Positions 36,207 through 45,687 of a stretch of 64,000 bases of DNA are shown here, one piece after another (the first letter of the stretch is position 1; every line of letters begins with the position of its first letter). The notes under the pieces were generated by a model. That model was not told the DNA's origin, did not search any database, and worked only from the letters and a program-made list of their open reading frames with translations. Source of the DNA: Brevundimonas sp. A19_0 (lineage in GTDB: Bacteria; Pseudomonadota; Alphaproteobacteria; Caulobacterales; Caulobacteraceae); NCBI RefSeq assembly GCF_017744255.1, contig NZ_JAGHQP010000001.1:390684-454683 (forward strand), in the 5' to 3' direction. The translations under genes and the position numbers were made by a program.

Positions 36207-38345
36207 TTATTCGTTGCTGTCGAGGCGCGCTGGGATGATGAGGTCGGCCGTGAGGCCGGTCTTGCCCCGGCTGTAGGACATGCTGCCGCCCAGCTGCTGG
36301 GCCATGGACTCGACCATGCGCGAGCCGAAGCCCTTGCCCTTGGTGTGCTCACCCTTGCCCTGATCGGCGACGCGCAGGCTGAGCCGCGAGTCCAGCGGCT
36401 CCAGCGTCACCGAGATCGGCCCGGGCTCGCCGGAATAGGCGTACTTCTGGGCGTTGATGACCAGTTCGGTGAAGATCAGACCGACGGTCACCGCGCGCTC
36501 CGGCTCGATGGCCAGCGGTGCAAGGTCGTGGCGGATGTGGTCGCCCCACTCCGGGCCTGAGGCCTCGCCGAGGTCGTCGATGAGCTCCGACAGATAGCGG
36601 GCCAGATCGACCGTCTCGACCGTCTCGGACCGGTAGAGGCGGCTGTGCACCAGCGACACCGCCTTTACCCGCCGGCGCGCTTCCTCAAGCGCCGGAGCGC
36701 CCGGCCCTCCGCCATGCTCGCGTACCTGCAGGCCGAGGAAGCTGGAGATCAGCTGAAGGCTGTTCTGCACCCGGTGATTGACCTCGCGCAGCAGGAAGTC
36801 CTGACGCACCAGTCGATGGTCGCGATCCGCCACCTCGGCCGCGAGACTGCTGTTGCGACGCCGCAGCGCACGGATTTCGCTGAACTCCACAAGGGCGTCG
36901 CGGAAGCGCTGGGCAGATTCGACCTCGGCCGGGGTCCAGGGCCGCGACTGGCCCTGGACGGTCTCCGCCCAGGCATCGAACGAGGCGCGCGGGGTCAGGG
37001 CCGACGGCGAGCCGTTGCGCACCCCCGCGTGAGGGTCGCCGGCCCAGCGGACCGTCTCGACATGTTCGGCGCGGAACCAGAGCAGGCAGACCGGTTCGGC
37101 CCCGCCCACGACCGCTCCGACCAGGCCGCTGGCCTCGCGGACCCACGGCTTGCCCAGAGGCGTCAGCTTTTCAAGGCAGCGACTGACCACCAGCCGGCCG
37201 TGGGGACGGGCGCGCAGCCAGTCGGCCATGTCGGCCAGAGCCCGTGTATCGGGGGTCAGGCCGGTCTGGTGGATATCGCGTTCGCCGACGACCGCGAAGC
37301 CGGTCGCGCCGACCAGCCGCATCAGGCTGGGAAGCTCGGCAGCAAGGCCATCCATCAACGTCCGGTCGAGGGGCAGGTCGGCGATCAGGCGCTCTTCCAT
37401 CAGGCGCTGTTCGACCCGCTCTCGATAGGCGGTCGCCTCCATCCGCCCCTGGATCTGGCGAGCGAGGTTGCGGGCGAGAACGGCGGCGACGGCGCGCGTC
37501 TCGCGGTCCATCAGGCGCGGGGTGTTGTGATGGCAGGCGACCAGACCCCACAGGCGGCCGTCGATCACGATCGAGATGGAGGCCGAGGCCCCGACGCCCA
37601 TGTTCCGCAGATACTGCAGGTGGACGGGCGAGACACTGCGCAGCACGCATTCGCTGAGGTCCAGCGGATGATCGCCCTCCGCCGGACGGAGGGGGCGGGG
37701 CGTATAGCCGGCGTCGGGGATGATCCGCACCGGATTCTGCACATAGAGGGCGCGGGCCTGTCGCGGGATGTCCCCGGCCGGGAAATGCTGATTGAGGAAG
37801 GACGCCATGCCCTCGGCATGGGCCTCGGCCACCACGCAGCCCGAGTCATCCTCGAGGAAGCGGTAGATCATGACCCGGTCAAAGCCGGTCAGGCGGCGGA
37901 AGGTGCGGGCGGCCTCGTCCGTCAGCTGATCGAGGGTGCGGGTGCGCTCGAAGGCGGCGGCCGCCTCATCCAGCTGCGCCATCCGGGCCACCGACATCAC
38001 GCCTTCGTCCGAGGCCCGCTCCAGCTCAACGAGCAGGCCCTGCGGTCCACGCAGGGCGGAGACGTCATGGGGAACGCCGGCCTGGTCCTGCCACCGCCCG
38101 ACGAAGGTCGAGACGGCGGGCTCCACCTGACGCGCGGCGCGGGCGAGTTCAGCCCCGATCAAGTCGGCCAGCGGGCGGTTCAGCCAGTCGTCAACGCCGG
38201 TCAGCGCCTCGATATCTCCGGCTCCCTGAACGACGTCGCCGGAGTCGGAGAGGCGGAACAGAAGGCCGTGCGGCTGGATGGCGCCGGGGATGTGGATCGG
38301 CTCGCGATCGCAATCCGTCAGGGTCAGGTTGGCGGCATCAATCAT
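36207..38345 (-). CDS. bphP: Bacteriophytochrome histidine kinase (HWE type)
   Basis: The 712-residue red/far-red photoreceptor has the order PAS-GAF-PHY-HWE kinase. Cys12, in the N-terminal extension just before [15 protein letters not shown], is the predicted biliverdin attachment site. The GAF carries [11 protein letters not shown] (the DIP aspartate) and GLVACHH; the PHY tongue has PRASF near residue 485. The kinase module has [13 protein letters not shown] near 560 and an N-box near 650. It starts at ATG 38345, inside the end of the heme oxygenase gene (8-base overlap), so chromophore and apoprotein are co-translated. No response regulator is adjacent. Confidence 0.94.
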   Translation of the reverse strand: MIDAANLTLTDCDREPIHIPGAIQPHGLLFRLSDSGDVVQGAGDIEALTGVDDWLNRPLADLIGAELARAARQVEPAVSTFVGRWQDQAGVPHDVSALRGPQGLLVELERASDEGVMSVARMAQLDEAAAAFERTRTLDQLTDEAARTFRRLTGFDRVMIYRFLEDDSGCVVAEAHAEGMASFLNQHFPAGDIPRQARALYVQNPVRIIPDAGYTPRPLRPAEGDHPLDLSECVLRSVSPVHLQYLRNMGVGASASISIVIDGRLWGLVACHHNTPRLMDRETRAVAAVLARNLARQIQGRMEATAYRERVEQRLMEERLIADLPLDRTLMDGLAAELPSLMRLVGATGFAVVGERDIHQTGLTPDTRALADMADWLRARPHGRLVVSRCLEKLTPLGKPWVREASGLVGAVVGGAEPVCLLWFRAEHVETVRWAGDPHAGVRNGSPSALTPRASFDAWAETVQGQSRPWTPAEVESAQRFRDALVEFSEIRALRRRNSSLAAEVADRDHRLVRQDFLLREVNHRVQNSLQLISSFLGLQVREHGGGPGAPALEEARRRVKAVSLVHSRLYRSETVETVDLARYLSELIDDLGEASGPEWGDHIRHDLAPLAIEPERAVTVGLIFTELVINAQKYAYSGEPGPISVTLEPLDSRLSLRVADQGKGEHTKGKGFGSRMVESMAQQLGGSMSYSRGKTGLTADLIIPARLDSNE

Positions 38346-38925
38346 ACAGGGAGTTCTGGGGAATAGCGGGGGAACGAAGGACGGAAAAGGCGAAGTCGAA
38401 GGCGTGCCGGGCACCCGAGACAACGCGTCCCGGATCGGCGTGTTGCGTGCTGACCTCGCGGTCGATGATCGCCATCACCTGACGCCATCGAACACCGACA
38501 TCATCTCCATAAAAGCTCAAAAACCCGAGCCCCGTCAAATCGATACCTTGGCCGTACAGCTGGCGGGACAGGACATGCCCCCCGAGAGCCGAGCCCTCGA
38601 CCACATAGAGCCACCCCAGGCCCCCGGCCCGGTCTGACCCATCGGGCATCAGGTCTACCGGGGGCTCGGCGGCCCCCAATGCCTGAAGGTCGGACCGGAG
38701 CACGGGAAGGCGCGAGGCCCGCTCCGGATCATATCCGTCGACCCCCGTCAGTGACCGCCGCAGGACGGCCTCGGCCGCCGCATGAAACCGGTAAAAAGCC
38801 CGGACCAGGTCGAGGCGGTCGTCCGCCCGGCGCACCCGGACCTCGAGGTCGACGGCTTCGTCGAGACGTTGATGCGCGACGGCCGTGCCTTCGCGGAGGG
38901 ACTGGATAACGGGAGGGACGCGCAC
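38338..38925 (-). CDS. bphO: Biliverdin-producing heme oxygenase
   Basis: BphO opens heme to biliverdin, the chromophore of the phytochrome encoded next. The 195-residue protein is the compact bacterial type: His18 in AVAHQRLDEAV is the likely proximal heme ligand, and GLGWLYVVEGSALGGHV (about 101-117) is the distal helix with its flexible glycines. Electrons would come from ferredoxin or a reductase elsewhere. Its stop codon overlaps the phytochrome start. Confidence 0.93.
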   Translation of the reverse strand: MRVPPVIQSLREGTAVAHQRLDEAVDLEVRVRRADDRLDLVRAFYRFHAAAEAVLRRSLTGVDGYDPERASRLPVLRSDLQALGAAEPPVDLMPDGSDRAGGLGWLYVVEGSALGGHVLSRQLYGQGIDLTGLGFLSFYGDDVGVRWRQVMAIIDREVSTQHADPGRVVSGARHAFDFAFSVLRSPAIPQNSLYD

Positions 38926-39040
38926 ATCCCCAGTCTGCCTGTCTCTGCTTCGCCCGTCGAGCGCGAGACTTCGGGAAAGCGCAAGCCCCGCCCGGGAGTG
39001 CCCCTCCGGACGAGGCTTCCGGTCTGGTGCCCCGGTCGTC

Positions 39041-39388
39041 CTAGCCGTCGATCAGGACGTCGAAGCCCGCAAAGATCATGCGTTTGCCGTCAAACGGCAT
39101 GTCCAGCTTCATCATGCGTTCGTCCTGCATCAGGACCTCCCATGCCGTGTCGCGCGTCGCCTTGTCGGGCCAGGTGATCCAGCCGACGGCGACGGTCTCA
39201 TCGGTCTTGAGCTGAACGGCCTTCTTGAAGTCGGTGACCTTGCCGTCAGGCACGTCCTCGCCCCAGCACTCGGTCACCTTCAGGGCACCCTGCTCCTTGA
39301 AGAAGACCGTCGACTGGCGCGAATGCTCCAGATAGGCGGCCTTGTTGGCGGTCGGGACCGGGATGACGGTAATGTCGAGAAAGGCCAT
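39041..39388 (-). CDS. DUF1428 family protein
   Basis: The 115-residue protein matches DUF1428, a dimeric ferredoxin-like alpha/beta barrel fold: ITVIPVPTANKAAYLEHSR near the start, WGEDVPDGKVTDF near 45, and MPFDGKRMIFAGFDVLIDG at the end. The function is unknown, possibly a small-molecule binding or monooxygenase-like barrel. The ATG 39388, preceded by AAGGAG, gives the standard family length; a longer open frame upstream (to 39568) is non-coding in character. Confidence 0.88.
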   Translation of the reverse strand: MAFLDITVIPVPTANKAAYLEHSRQSTVFFKEQGALKVTECWGEDVPDGKVTDFKKAVQLKTDETVAVGWITWPDKATRDTAWEVLMQDERMMKLDMPFDGKRMIFAGFDVLIDG

Positions 39389-39550
39389 GAGGGGCTCCTT
39401 GATTGCCCTGTCGCTCGGCTCGCGGGGCCGCGCTACTTGAGGGCGGTGTATGCGGCCAGCTGACACCGGAATGGGGACGCGGGGAAGGGGCTCGCGCAAA
39501 ACCCGCCCCACCATGGCCTTTATCCGTGTATAGAGGCGGCCTCCCTTACC

Positions 39551-39581
39551 GCCCGGCCCGAGGTTCACGCCTTGGCCGGGC
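39551..39581 (+). repeat. Hairpin in the leader of the DEAD-box helicase gene
   Basis: GCCCGGCC (39551-39558) and GGCCGGGC (39574-39581) pair across 15 bases, and C39550-G39582 extends the stem. The structure sits about 42 bases before the helicase start and could shape its 5' leader. Confidence 0.35.
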
Positions 39582-39622
39582 GCGGTCGTTTCGGCGACCC
39601 CTCTTGCTGTTCAGGACCTTCG

Positions 39623-41569
39623 ATGCCGTTTCCCGCTACCCACCCCGCGCTTGATCGCGCCCTGGCCGACCGTGGCTATGCCGAACCCACCCCGGTTCAG
39701 GAAGCCGTGCTGGAGGGCGACCATTCCGGGGCGGACCTGCTGGTCTCGGCCCAGACCGGCTCGGGCAAGACGGTGGCCTTTGGCCTGGCGGCGGCCCCGA
39801 CCCTGCTCGGCGAGGCCGAACGGTTCGGCAAGGCGGACAAGCCCCTGGCGCTGGTGATCGCCCCGACGCGTGAACTGGCTCTGCAGGTCGCGACCGAACT
39901 GACCTGGCTGTACGCCGGGACGGACGCCAAGCTGGGCACCTGCGTCGGCGGGATGGACGCCCGAAAGGAAGCCCGCGCCCTGGGCTGGGGCACCCATATC
40001 GTCATAGGCACGCCCGGCCGCCTGAAGGATCACATCGACCGCGGCAATCTGGACCTGTCCCAGCTGAAGCTGGTGGTGCTGGATGAGGCCGACGAAATGC
40101 TCGACATGGGCTTTCGCGAGGACCTTGAGTTCATTCTGGACCAATCGCCGGCCGAGCGCCGGACCCTGCTGTTCTCGGCCACCATCGCGCGCGACATCGC
40201 CCTCATGGCCAAGCGCTATCAGCGCGACGCGGTACGGATCGATACGACCAACAAGAGCCAGCCGCACGGCGACATCGAATACCGCGCCATGCGGATTGCG
40301 CCGAACCAGATCGAACACGCCGTGGTCAATGTGCTGCGCTTCTTCGAGGCGCCGGGCGCGCTGGTGTTCTGCTCGACGCGCGAGTCGGTGAAGCACCTGC
40401 AGGCGGCCCTGCGGGAACGCGGATTCCAGTCGGTCGGCCTGTCGGGCGAGCTGAGTCAGCGGGAGCGCACCGATGCCCTGCAGGCGCTGCGCGACGGTCA
40501 GGCGCGGGTCTGTGTGGCCACCGACGTGGCCGCGCGCGGGCTGGACCTGCCCGACCTGGGGCTGGTCATCCATGCCGAACTGCCGGTCAACCGGGCGACC
40601 CTGCTGCACCGGTCGGGCCGGACAGGCCGGGCCGGCAAGAAGGGCGTGTCCGTTCTGCTGGTGCCCAATCCGAAGCGCCGCCGGGCCGAAATGCTGTTGT
40701 CCTCGGCCGGGGTCGAGGCCAGCTGGGATGCCGCGCCGGGTGCCGACGCCATCCGCGCGCAGGACGAGGCGCGCCTGATCGCCGGCTCGATCTTCGATGA
40801 ATCCGTGACGGACGAGGATTTCGCCCTGGCGAAGCGGCTGATGGCCGAGCGCACGCCGGAAGAGATCGCCTGTGCCTTCATCCGCCTGCAGCGGGCCAAG
40901 ATGCCGGCGCCCGAGGAACTGACCGACCCGGGCGAGCGTCCGGCGCGCCGGGAACGCGGCGACGCGGACACCGCCTGGCCGACCGAACGCCTGCAGCCGC
41001 ACGAAGTGGTGTGGTTCCGCGCCGATGTGGGCCGGAACTCTGCCCCCCGTCCGGCCGATCCCAAATGGCTGATCCCGGTGATCTGCCGTCTGGGCGGGGT
41101 CACCAAGCGCCAGATCGGCTCGATCCGGACCTTCGCCCATGAGACGCGCTTCGAGATCGCGCGCGATGCGGTGGACGCCTTCCAGAGCACGCTGGCCGCG
41201 GCCAGGAAGCCCGAGATCACGGTCAGCCCCTCGGAGGCCCCCGACGGCGCCTATGAGGCCCGACCCAAGCGGCCCTTCGTCAAGAAGCCCTATGCGCCGC
41301 GCGCCGAGAGCGAAGCTGTCGGTGGCGAAGACGCGCGTCCCGCCTGGAAGGCCAAAAAGCCGGCCTTCCGGCCCGACACCGGTGCCGCCCCGGCCGAGGA
41401 CCGCAAGCCGTGGAAGGCCAAGGGCAGCCCCAAGACCAATGGCAAGCTGCGGGGCAATGCGCCGTTCAAGGGCGGTGCACCCAAGCCGCGCGCCGAGGGT
41501 GCTCCCGCTCCGGCCCGGTCAAAGCCGCCTTTCCGCAAGGGCCCCAAGCCTCAGAAGCGGGCGGGCTGA
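39623..41569 (+). CDS. DEAD-box RNA helicase with DbpA-like RNA-binding tail
   Basis: The 648-residue ATP-dependent RNA helicase shows the Q motif region (EPTPVQEAVLEG), Walker A AQTGSGKT near residue 50, PTREL, DEADEMLDMGF near 155, SAT near 185, and HRSGRTGRAG near 335. At about 470-535 there is a DbpA-type RNA-binding module (VWFRADVGRN, KWLIPVICRLGG, QIGSIRTF). The last 110 residues are a basic, Pro/Lys-rich disordered tail (KKPYAPRA, KPPFRKGPKP). Roles in ribosome assembly or cold adaptation are known for the family. ATG 39623 was chosen over an in-frame upstream start. Confidence 0.92.
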   Translation: MPFPATHPALDRALADRGYAEPTPVQEAVLEGDHSGADLLVSAQTGSGKTVAFGLAAAPTLLGEAERFGKADKPLALVIAPTRELALQVATELTWLYAGTDAKLGTCVGGMDARKEARALGWGTHIVIGTPGRLKDHIDRGNLDLSQLKLVVLDEADEMLDMGFREDLEFILDQSPAERRTLLFSATIARDIALMAKRYQRDAVRIDTTNKSQPHGDIEYRAMRIAPNQIEHAVVNVLRFFEAPGALVFCSTRESVKHLQAALRERGFQSVGLSGELSQRERTDALQALRDGQARVCVATDVAARGLDLPDLGLVIHAELPVNRATLLHRSGRTGRAGKKGVSVLLVPNPKRRRAEMLLSSAGVEASWDAAPGADAIRAQDEARLIAGSIFDESVTDEDFALAKRLMAERTPEEIACAFIRLQRAKMPAPEELTDPGERPARRERGDADTAWPTERLQPHEVVWFRADVGRNSAPRPADPKWLIPVICRLGGVTKRQIGSIRTFAHETRFEIARDAVDAFQSTLAAARKPEITVSPSEAPDGAYEARPKRPFVKKPYAPRAESEAVGGEDARPAWKAKKPAFRPDTGAAPAEDRKPWKAKGSPKTNGKLRGNAPFKGGAPKPRAEGAPAPARSKPPFRKGPKPQKRAG

Positions 41570-41613
41570 TCTGACGTCTTGCCTTACCGGGCGTCGGGGG
41601 ACAGTGTTCGGCC

Positions 41614-41934
41614 ATGAGCACGCACGCCCCTGACGAACGGTTCGCCTCGTTCGAGGCCTTCTATCCATACTACATCCACGAGCATTCCAACCGGACATGC
41701 CGGCGCATCCACATCGTGGGATCGGCGCTGGTGCTGGTCGTGCTGGTTGCCGCGATCGCGACACGGAACGCCTGGTGGCTACTGGCCATGCCGCTGGTCG
41801 GCTATGGCTTTGCCTGGGTCGGGCATTTCTTCTTCGAGAAGAACCGGCCGGCGACCTTCAAATACCCGCTGTGGAGCCTGATGGGCGACTGGCGGATGTT
41901 CTTCGAGACCGTCACCGGCAAGCGCCGGTTCTGA
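41614..41934 (+). CDS. Mpo1-like/DUF962 membrane protein
   Basis: The 106-residue protein has the family pattern FEAFYPYYIHEHSNRTCRR near the start, two or three hydrophobic helices, and the C-terminal VGHFFFEKNRPATFKYP. In yeast Mpo1 the paired histidines act in an iron-dependent alpha-oxidation of 2-hydroxy fatty acids; His of HEHSN and VGH are conserved here. The bacterial role is not established. Confidence 0.87.
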   Translation: MSTHAPDERFASFEAFYPYYIHEHSNRTCRRIHIVGSALVLVVLVAAIATRNAWWLLAMPLVGYGFAWVGHFFFEKNRPATFKYPLWSLMGDWRMFFETVTGKRRF

Positions 41935-41937
41935 GGA

Positions 41938-42471
41938 TCAGTCCCAGGCGGGCGGGCAGCCGTCGAAGGTGCCGGCATGGACCACCGTCAGGCTGCGCAT
42001 GTTCAGCGGCATGATCGGCGCCATCGATCCGCGGCCGTGGCCGGTGTAGAGGTCGATCTTGTTGCCCTTGATGGCCCCGCCGGTGTCCGAGGCATACCAG
42101 TAGCCGTCGTGGATGGTGCCGTCGGCCAGCACCAGACCGACCGTTTCCTTGATGAACAAACGGGTGCGCCGGGGCACGACGCGCGGGTCGATGGCCACGG
42201 TGCGCATGGCGATCGGGCGGCAGCCCAGCGAGTCGTTGCCGGTCGCTCCACCCCCGCCTGCGTGATAGAGGCGCGCCGACAGGTTCCAGTCGGCCGGGCG
42301 TACAGCCAGGGCCTTCTGTTCCTCGCTCAGGGCCAGCCAGACATCGGCGGCGAACCCGTGCTCGGCCGCTTCGGCCTCGGCCGAAACGAGCGTTTCGTAG
42401 GGAACGGGATCGATGGATGAGGTGACCGACGGGGTCACCAGGGCCAGCACCAGGGCGAGGGTCTTGAACAT
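41938..42471 (-). CDS. Exported 3D-domain protein (MltA-like beta-barrel)
   Basis: A 177-residue protein with a short signal peptide. The C-terminal half has the 3D motif set: GCRPIAMRTVAIDPRVVPR, YASDTGGAIKGNKIDLYTG, whose three aspartates (in IDP, SDTGG, KIDL) define the 3D fold found in lytic transglycosylase MltA and resuscitation-type proteins. A peptidoglycan-cleaving role is likely, but the MltA insert domain is missing. It is convergent with the Mpo1-like gene. Confidence 0.85.
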   Translation of the reverse strand: MFKTLALVLALVTPSVTSSIDPVPYETLVSAEAEAAEHGFAADVWLALSEEQKALAVRPADWNLSARLYHAGGGGATGNDSLGCRPIAMRTVAIDPRVVPRRTRLFIKETVGLVLADGTIHDGYWYASDTGGAIKGNKIDLYTGHGRGSMAPIMPLNMRSLTVVHAGTFDGCPPAWD

Positions 42472-42632
42472 GATCGGATCGCTGAATCACCGGCCCTCAA
42501 CCCGACCGGCGCCGGGGGTGTGCCCACCGAATGGGACAAGAAGACGGCAGGGATAGCGATGGTCGGTCAGGTCCTGTGGGTTGGCCTGTGGACCGGTTGC
42601 CGTCAGGGTAGAGGCCAAGAGGGAGAAAACTC

Positions 42633-43067
42633 ATGCGGATCGTGCGGTTAGGACTTCTGGCTGTGGTCGCCGTCACTGTGCTGGCCGTCTATGCCTGCGA
42701 CAGGGTGACGCCCTCGCCCGACGGGCCCCTGCCCGCCCCGGTGCCCGAGGGAGTGGCGCTGGTGGTGGATGAGGCCACCGGCCCGGTTTCGGTGAGAACC
42801 GGCCAGACCTTCGCGGTGACCCTGCGCTCGAATTTCGACTGGCAGATCGCCGCCCTGCCCGACGGGTTGGAACTGCTGGGAACCGGGACGGGACCGACCA
42901 CCACCGCCCAGCGCGACGGGGGCGAGACCGGCGGGGCCAGCTGGTTCGTCTTCCACCTGAGAGCTGCCGCACCCGGCGAAGGCGAACTGGTGCTGAACGA
43001 GGCCCCCGGCTGGGAGCCCGAAAAGCCGATGCGCACCCTGGCCATCCCGGTGCGGGTGGAACCCTGA
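42633..43067 (+). CDS. Lipoprotein resembling I42/chagasin protease inhibitors
   Basis: A 144-residue protein with lipobox-like LAVYAC (Cys22). The mature part is predicted all-beta: VSVRTGQTFAVTLRSNFDWQ, LELLGTGTGPTT, GGASWFVFHLRAAAPGEGEL. The spacing of Gly-rich loops resembles chagasin-type cysteine-protease inhibitors, but the exact NPTTG loop is not seen, so the call is tentative. It precedes the nitroreductase gene. Confidence 0.6.
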   Translation: MRIVRLGLLAVVAVTVLAVYACDRVTPSPDGPLPAPVPEGVALVVDEATGPVSVRTGQTFAVTLRSNFDWQIAALPDGLELLGTGTGPTTTAQRDGGETGGASWFVFHLRAAAPGEGELVLNEAPGWEPEKPMRTLAIPVRVEP

Positions 43068-43113
43068 GCCCCTGCCGGGCTATCAAGGGCGCTCACTGCC
43101 GTGGAGCCGCCCG

Positions 43114-43788
43114 ATGAAGGATCACCCCTCGACGCCGCTGATCGGCTATGCGGCGCTGTCGGATGCCGAAGCCGTCGCGCGCGCCACCGCGTTTCGCGAC
43201 GAGATGGGCCGGCGGCGGACCGTGCGGGAGTTCTCGGACCGGCCCGTGCCGCGCGCCGTCGTGGAACAGGCGCTGCTGACGGCAGGCTCCGCCCCGTCGG
43301 GGGCCAATCACCAGCCCTGGTTCTTCTCCGTCATCGAAAGCGCCGAGGCCCGCGCCCGCATTCGCGCGGCGGCCGAGGCCGAGGAGAAGGCCTTTTACGA
43401 GACCAAGGCGCCGCCGGAATGGCTGGAGGCGCTGGCGCCGCTGGGCACCGACCCGGACAAGGGGTTCCTGGAGGTGGCGCCGGTGCTGATCGCCATCTTT
43501 GCCCAGAAGCGCGGCGGGCCGCGCCCCGGCGACGCCAAGAAGAACTATTACGTCACCGAGAGCGTCGGCATCGCCACCGGCCTGCTGATCGCGGCCCTTC
43601 ACCGGGCCGGCCTTGCGACCCTGACGCATACGCCCGCGCCCATGAGTTTCCTCAGCGAGATCTGCGGTCGCCCCGCCGAGGAAAAGCCGTTCCTGTTGCT
43701 GGTCGCGGGACATCCGGCGGACGACGCCACCGTGCCGCTGGCCGCGCTGGACAAGAAGCCGCTGGACGCCATCGCCGCATGGATTTAA
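43114..43788 (+). CDS. Nitroreductase family flavoprotein
   Basis: The 224-residue protein has the FMN-binding start RRRTVREFSDRPVP (near 33-46), PSGANHQPWFF near 61-71, and the C-terminal GLATLTHTPAPMSFL. It belongs to the NADPH/FMN-dependent nitroreductase superfamily; the spacing is close to iodotyrosine-deiodinase/BluB-type members. The physiological substrate is unknown. It is followed 28 bases later by the nuclease gene. Confidence 0.88.
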   Translation: MKDHPSTPLIGYAALSDAEAVARATAFRDEMGRRRTVREFSDRPVPRAVVEQALLTAGSAPSGANHQPWFFSVIESAEARARIRAAAEAEEKAFYETKAPPEWLEALAPLGTDPDKGFLEVAPVLIAIFAQKRGGPRPGDAKKNYYVTESVGIATGLLIAALHRAGLATLTHTPAPMSFLSEICGRPAEEKPFLLLVAGHPADDATVPLAALDKKPLDAIAAWI

Positions 43789-43816
43789 CCCCGCCCGCAG
43801 TTGCCGGAGCCCTGCC

Positions 43817-44839
43817 ATGAAACGCCTGATTGCCGCCGCCGTCGCCCTGACCCTGATCGCCCTGCCCGCTGCGGACGTCGCGGCCTGGGGCGCCAGTGGA
43901 CACCGGATGGTGGGTCAGGCCGCCATGCGCGCCCTGCCCGAAGAGCTGCCGGCCTTCCTGCGCACCCAGGAAGCCGCCGCCCAGGTGGGCGAGCTGTCGC
44001 GCGAGCCCGATCGCTGGAAGGGCGGAGGCCAGCCCCACGACCGCGAGCGGGACACGGCCCACTTCGTCGACATGATCGCCGACGGACGTGTGATGACGGA
44101 GGCCGGCCCGGACATCCGTGCGCTGCCGGAGCTCAAGTCCGAGTATGACGCCCAGCTGCTGGCCGCCGGGATCAATGTCAATGACGCCGGCTATCTGCCC
44201 TATGCCATCATGGACGCCTGGCAGCAGGTGGTTCAGGATTTTGCCTACTGGCGCATCCTGGCCGCCGCAGAGGCCCGCGAGACCGATCTGGCGCGTCAGG
44301 CCTGGTACCGGGAGGACCGGCTGCGGCGCGAGGCGCTGATCCTGCGCGATATCGGCATGCTGTCGCACTACATTGGTGACGGCGCCCAGCCCCTGCACAC
44401 GACCATCCACTACAACGGCTGGGACCGCGACACGGACAACCCCGAAGACTTCACCCGCTCGCGCCGGACGCATGGCATGTTCGAGGGTGATTTCGTCCGC
44501 GACCGCGTCAACCTGCAGGGCATCGAGGCGGCCATGATGGCGCCGCGTCTGGATGGCTTTGAGCTACGCGCCCGCATGGCCGACTATCTGCTGGTCTCGC
44601 TGGGCGAGGTGGTGCCCTTCTATCGTCTGGAGAAGGCCGGGGGCTTCGTCGAGGCCGACCCGCGCGGCGTGAACTTTGCCACGGTGCGTCTGGCCGCCGG
44701 GGCCTCGGAACTGCGCGACCTGATCGTGCTGGCCTGGCGCGAGGCGGGAACCCGGTCGGTCGGCTGGCCGAACGTCAAGGTGTCCGAGGTCGAGGCCGGC
44801 ACCGCCGACCCGTGGCTGGCCATGATCGGTCAGGACTGA
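43817..44839 (+). CDS. Exported S1/P1-type zinc nuclease
   Basis: The 340-residue protein has a signal peptide ending at DVAA, after which the mature chain begins with Trp (WGASGHRMVG), as in S1/P1 nucleases, where the N-terminal Trp coordinates zinc. Further metal ligands are in HFVDMIADG, LSHYIGDGAQPLHTTIH (His/Asp) and the later DR/H residues. It should degrade single-stranded nucleic acid in the periplasm or outside the cell, perhaps for phosphate scavenging. Confidence 0.85.
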   Translation: MKRLIAAAVALTLIALPAADVAAWGASGHRMVGQAAMRALPEELPAFLRTQEAAAQVGELSREPDRWKGGGQPHDRERDTAHFVDMIADGRVMTEAGPDIRALPELKSEYDAQLLAAGINVNDAGYLPYAIMDAWQQVVQDFAYWRILAAAEARETDLARQAWYREDRLRREALILRDIGMLSHYIGDGAQPLHTTIHYNGWDRDTDNPEDFTRSRRTHGMFEGDFVRDRVNLQGIEAAMMAPRLDGFELRARMADYLLVSLGEVVPFYRLEKAGGFVEADPRGVNFATVRLAAGASELRDLIVLAWREAGTRSVGWPNVKVSEVEAGTADPWLAMIGQD

Positions 44840-44842
44840 GCC

Positions 44843-45631
44843 TTGGACGACGCGCCCGCCCTGACACCGCCCGTCGTCATCCTCGACAAGCCGCAGCTGG
44901 CCGACAATATCGGTGCGGTCGCGCGGGTGATGGCCAATTTCGGGCTCGACAAGCTCCGGCTGGTTTCGCCTCGCGACGGCTGGCCGCAGGACCGGGCGTG
45001 GGCCACGGCGTCGGGCGCCGACTGGGTGCTGGAGGGGGTGCAGGTCTTCGACAGCGTGGCCGAGGCGGTCGCCGATCTGACGCTGGTCTATGCCACCACG
45101 GCGCGCCATCGCGAGCTGCGTCTGCCGGTGCTGACCCCGCGGGAGGGATCGGCGAGACTGCATGATGCCGCCGCCCAGGGACAGGGCATTGGCCTGCTGT
45201 TCGGCGGCGAGCGCGCGGGTCTCGAGACGACCGACATCGCCCTGACCCAGGGCATCGTGACCATTCCGATCGACCCGAAGCACCACTCGCTGAACCTAGC
45301 GCAAGCGGTGGCGATCAATGCCTATGAGTGGCGCACCGGCGTGCTGAACGCCCCGCCGCCGCGCTTCCGCGACGAGGCCCCGCCCGCATCGCAGGCGCAG
45401 CTGGAAGGCATGTACGGTCATCTGGAGACCGAGCTTGAGGCGGGGGGCTTTTTCCATCCCCCCGAGATGAAGCCGGCCATGAGCCGAAACCTGCGCGTCA
45501 TGCTGGGCCGCGCGGGTCTGAGCGCGCAGGAGGTCGCGACCTTTCGCGGCGTGATCCATGCCCTGGCCAAGGGTCGCGGACGGGCCCTGGCCAAGCTGGC
45601 GGCGAAACGCGACGCCGACCGTCAGGACTGA
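44843..45631 (+). CDS. trmJ: TrmJ-like tRNA/rRNA 2'-O-methyltransferase (SPOUT)
   Basis: The 262-residue protein belongs to the SpoU/TrmH SPOUT class, which methylates ribose 2'-OH with SAM. Motifs are DNIGAVARVMANFGLDKLRLV near 18-38, LLFGGERAGLET near 118, and SLNLAQAVAINAYEW near 153 (the trefoil knot). TrmJ modifies position 32 of several tRNAs; a different RNA target is possible. The start is a TTG at 44843, three bases after the nuclease stop, so the genes are probably coupled. Confidence 0.85.
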   Translation: MDDAPALTPPVVILDKPQLADNIGAVARVMANFGLDKLRLVSPRDGWPQDRAWATASGADWVLEGVQVFDSVAEAVADLTLVYATTARHRELRLPVLTPREGSARLHDAAAQGQGIGLLFGGERAGLETTDIALTQGIVTIPIDPKHHSLNLAQAVAINAYEWRTGVLNAPPPRFRDEAPPASQAQLEGMYGHLETELEAGGFFHPPEMKPAMSRNLRVMLGRAGLSAQEVATFRGVIHALAKGRGRALAKLAAKRDADRQD

Positions 45632-45687
45632 TCACTGGCGCCACCTGCGCCACGGGCGGACAGTCTCCGTGAACCGGAGAGACGCCC

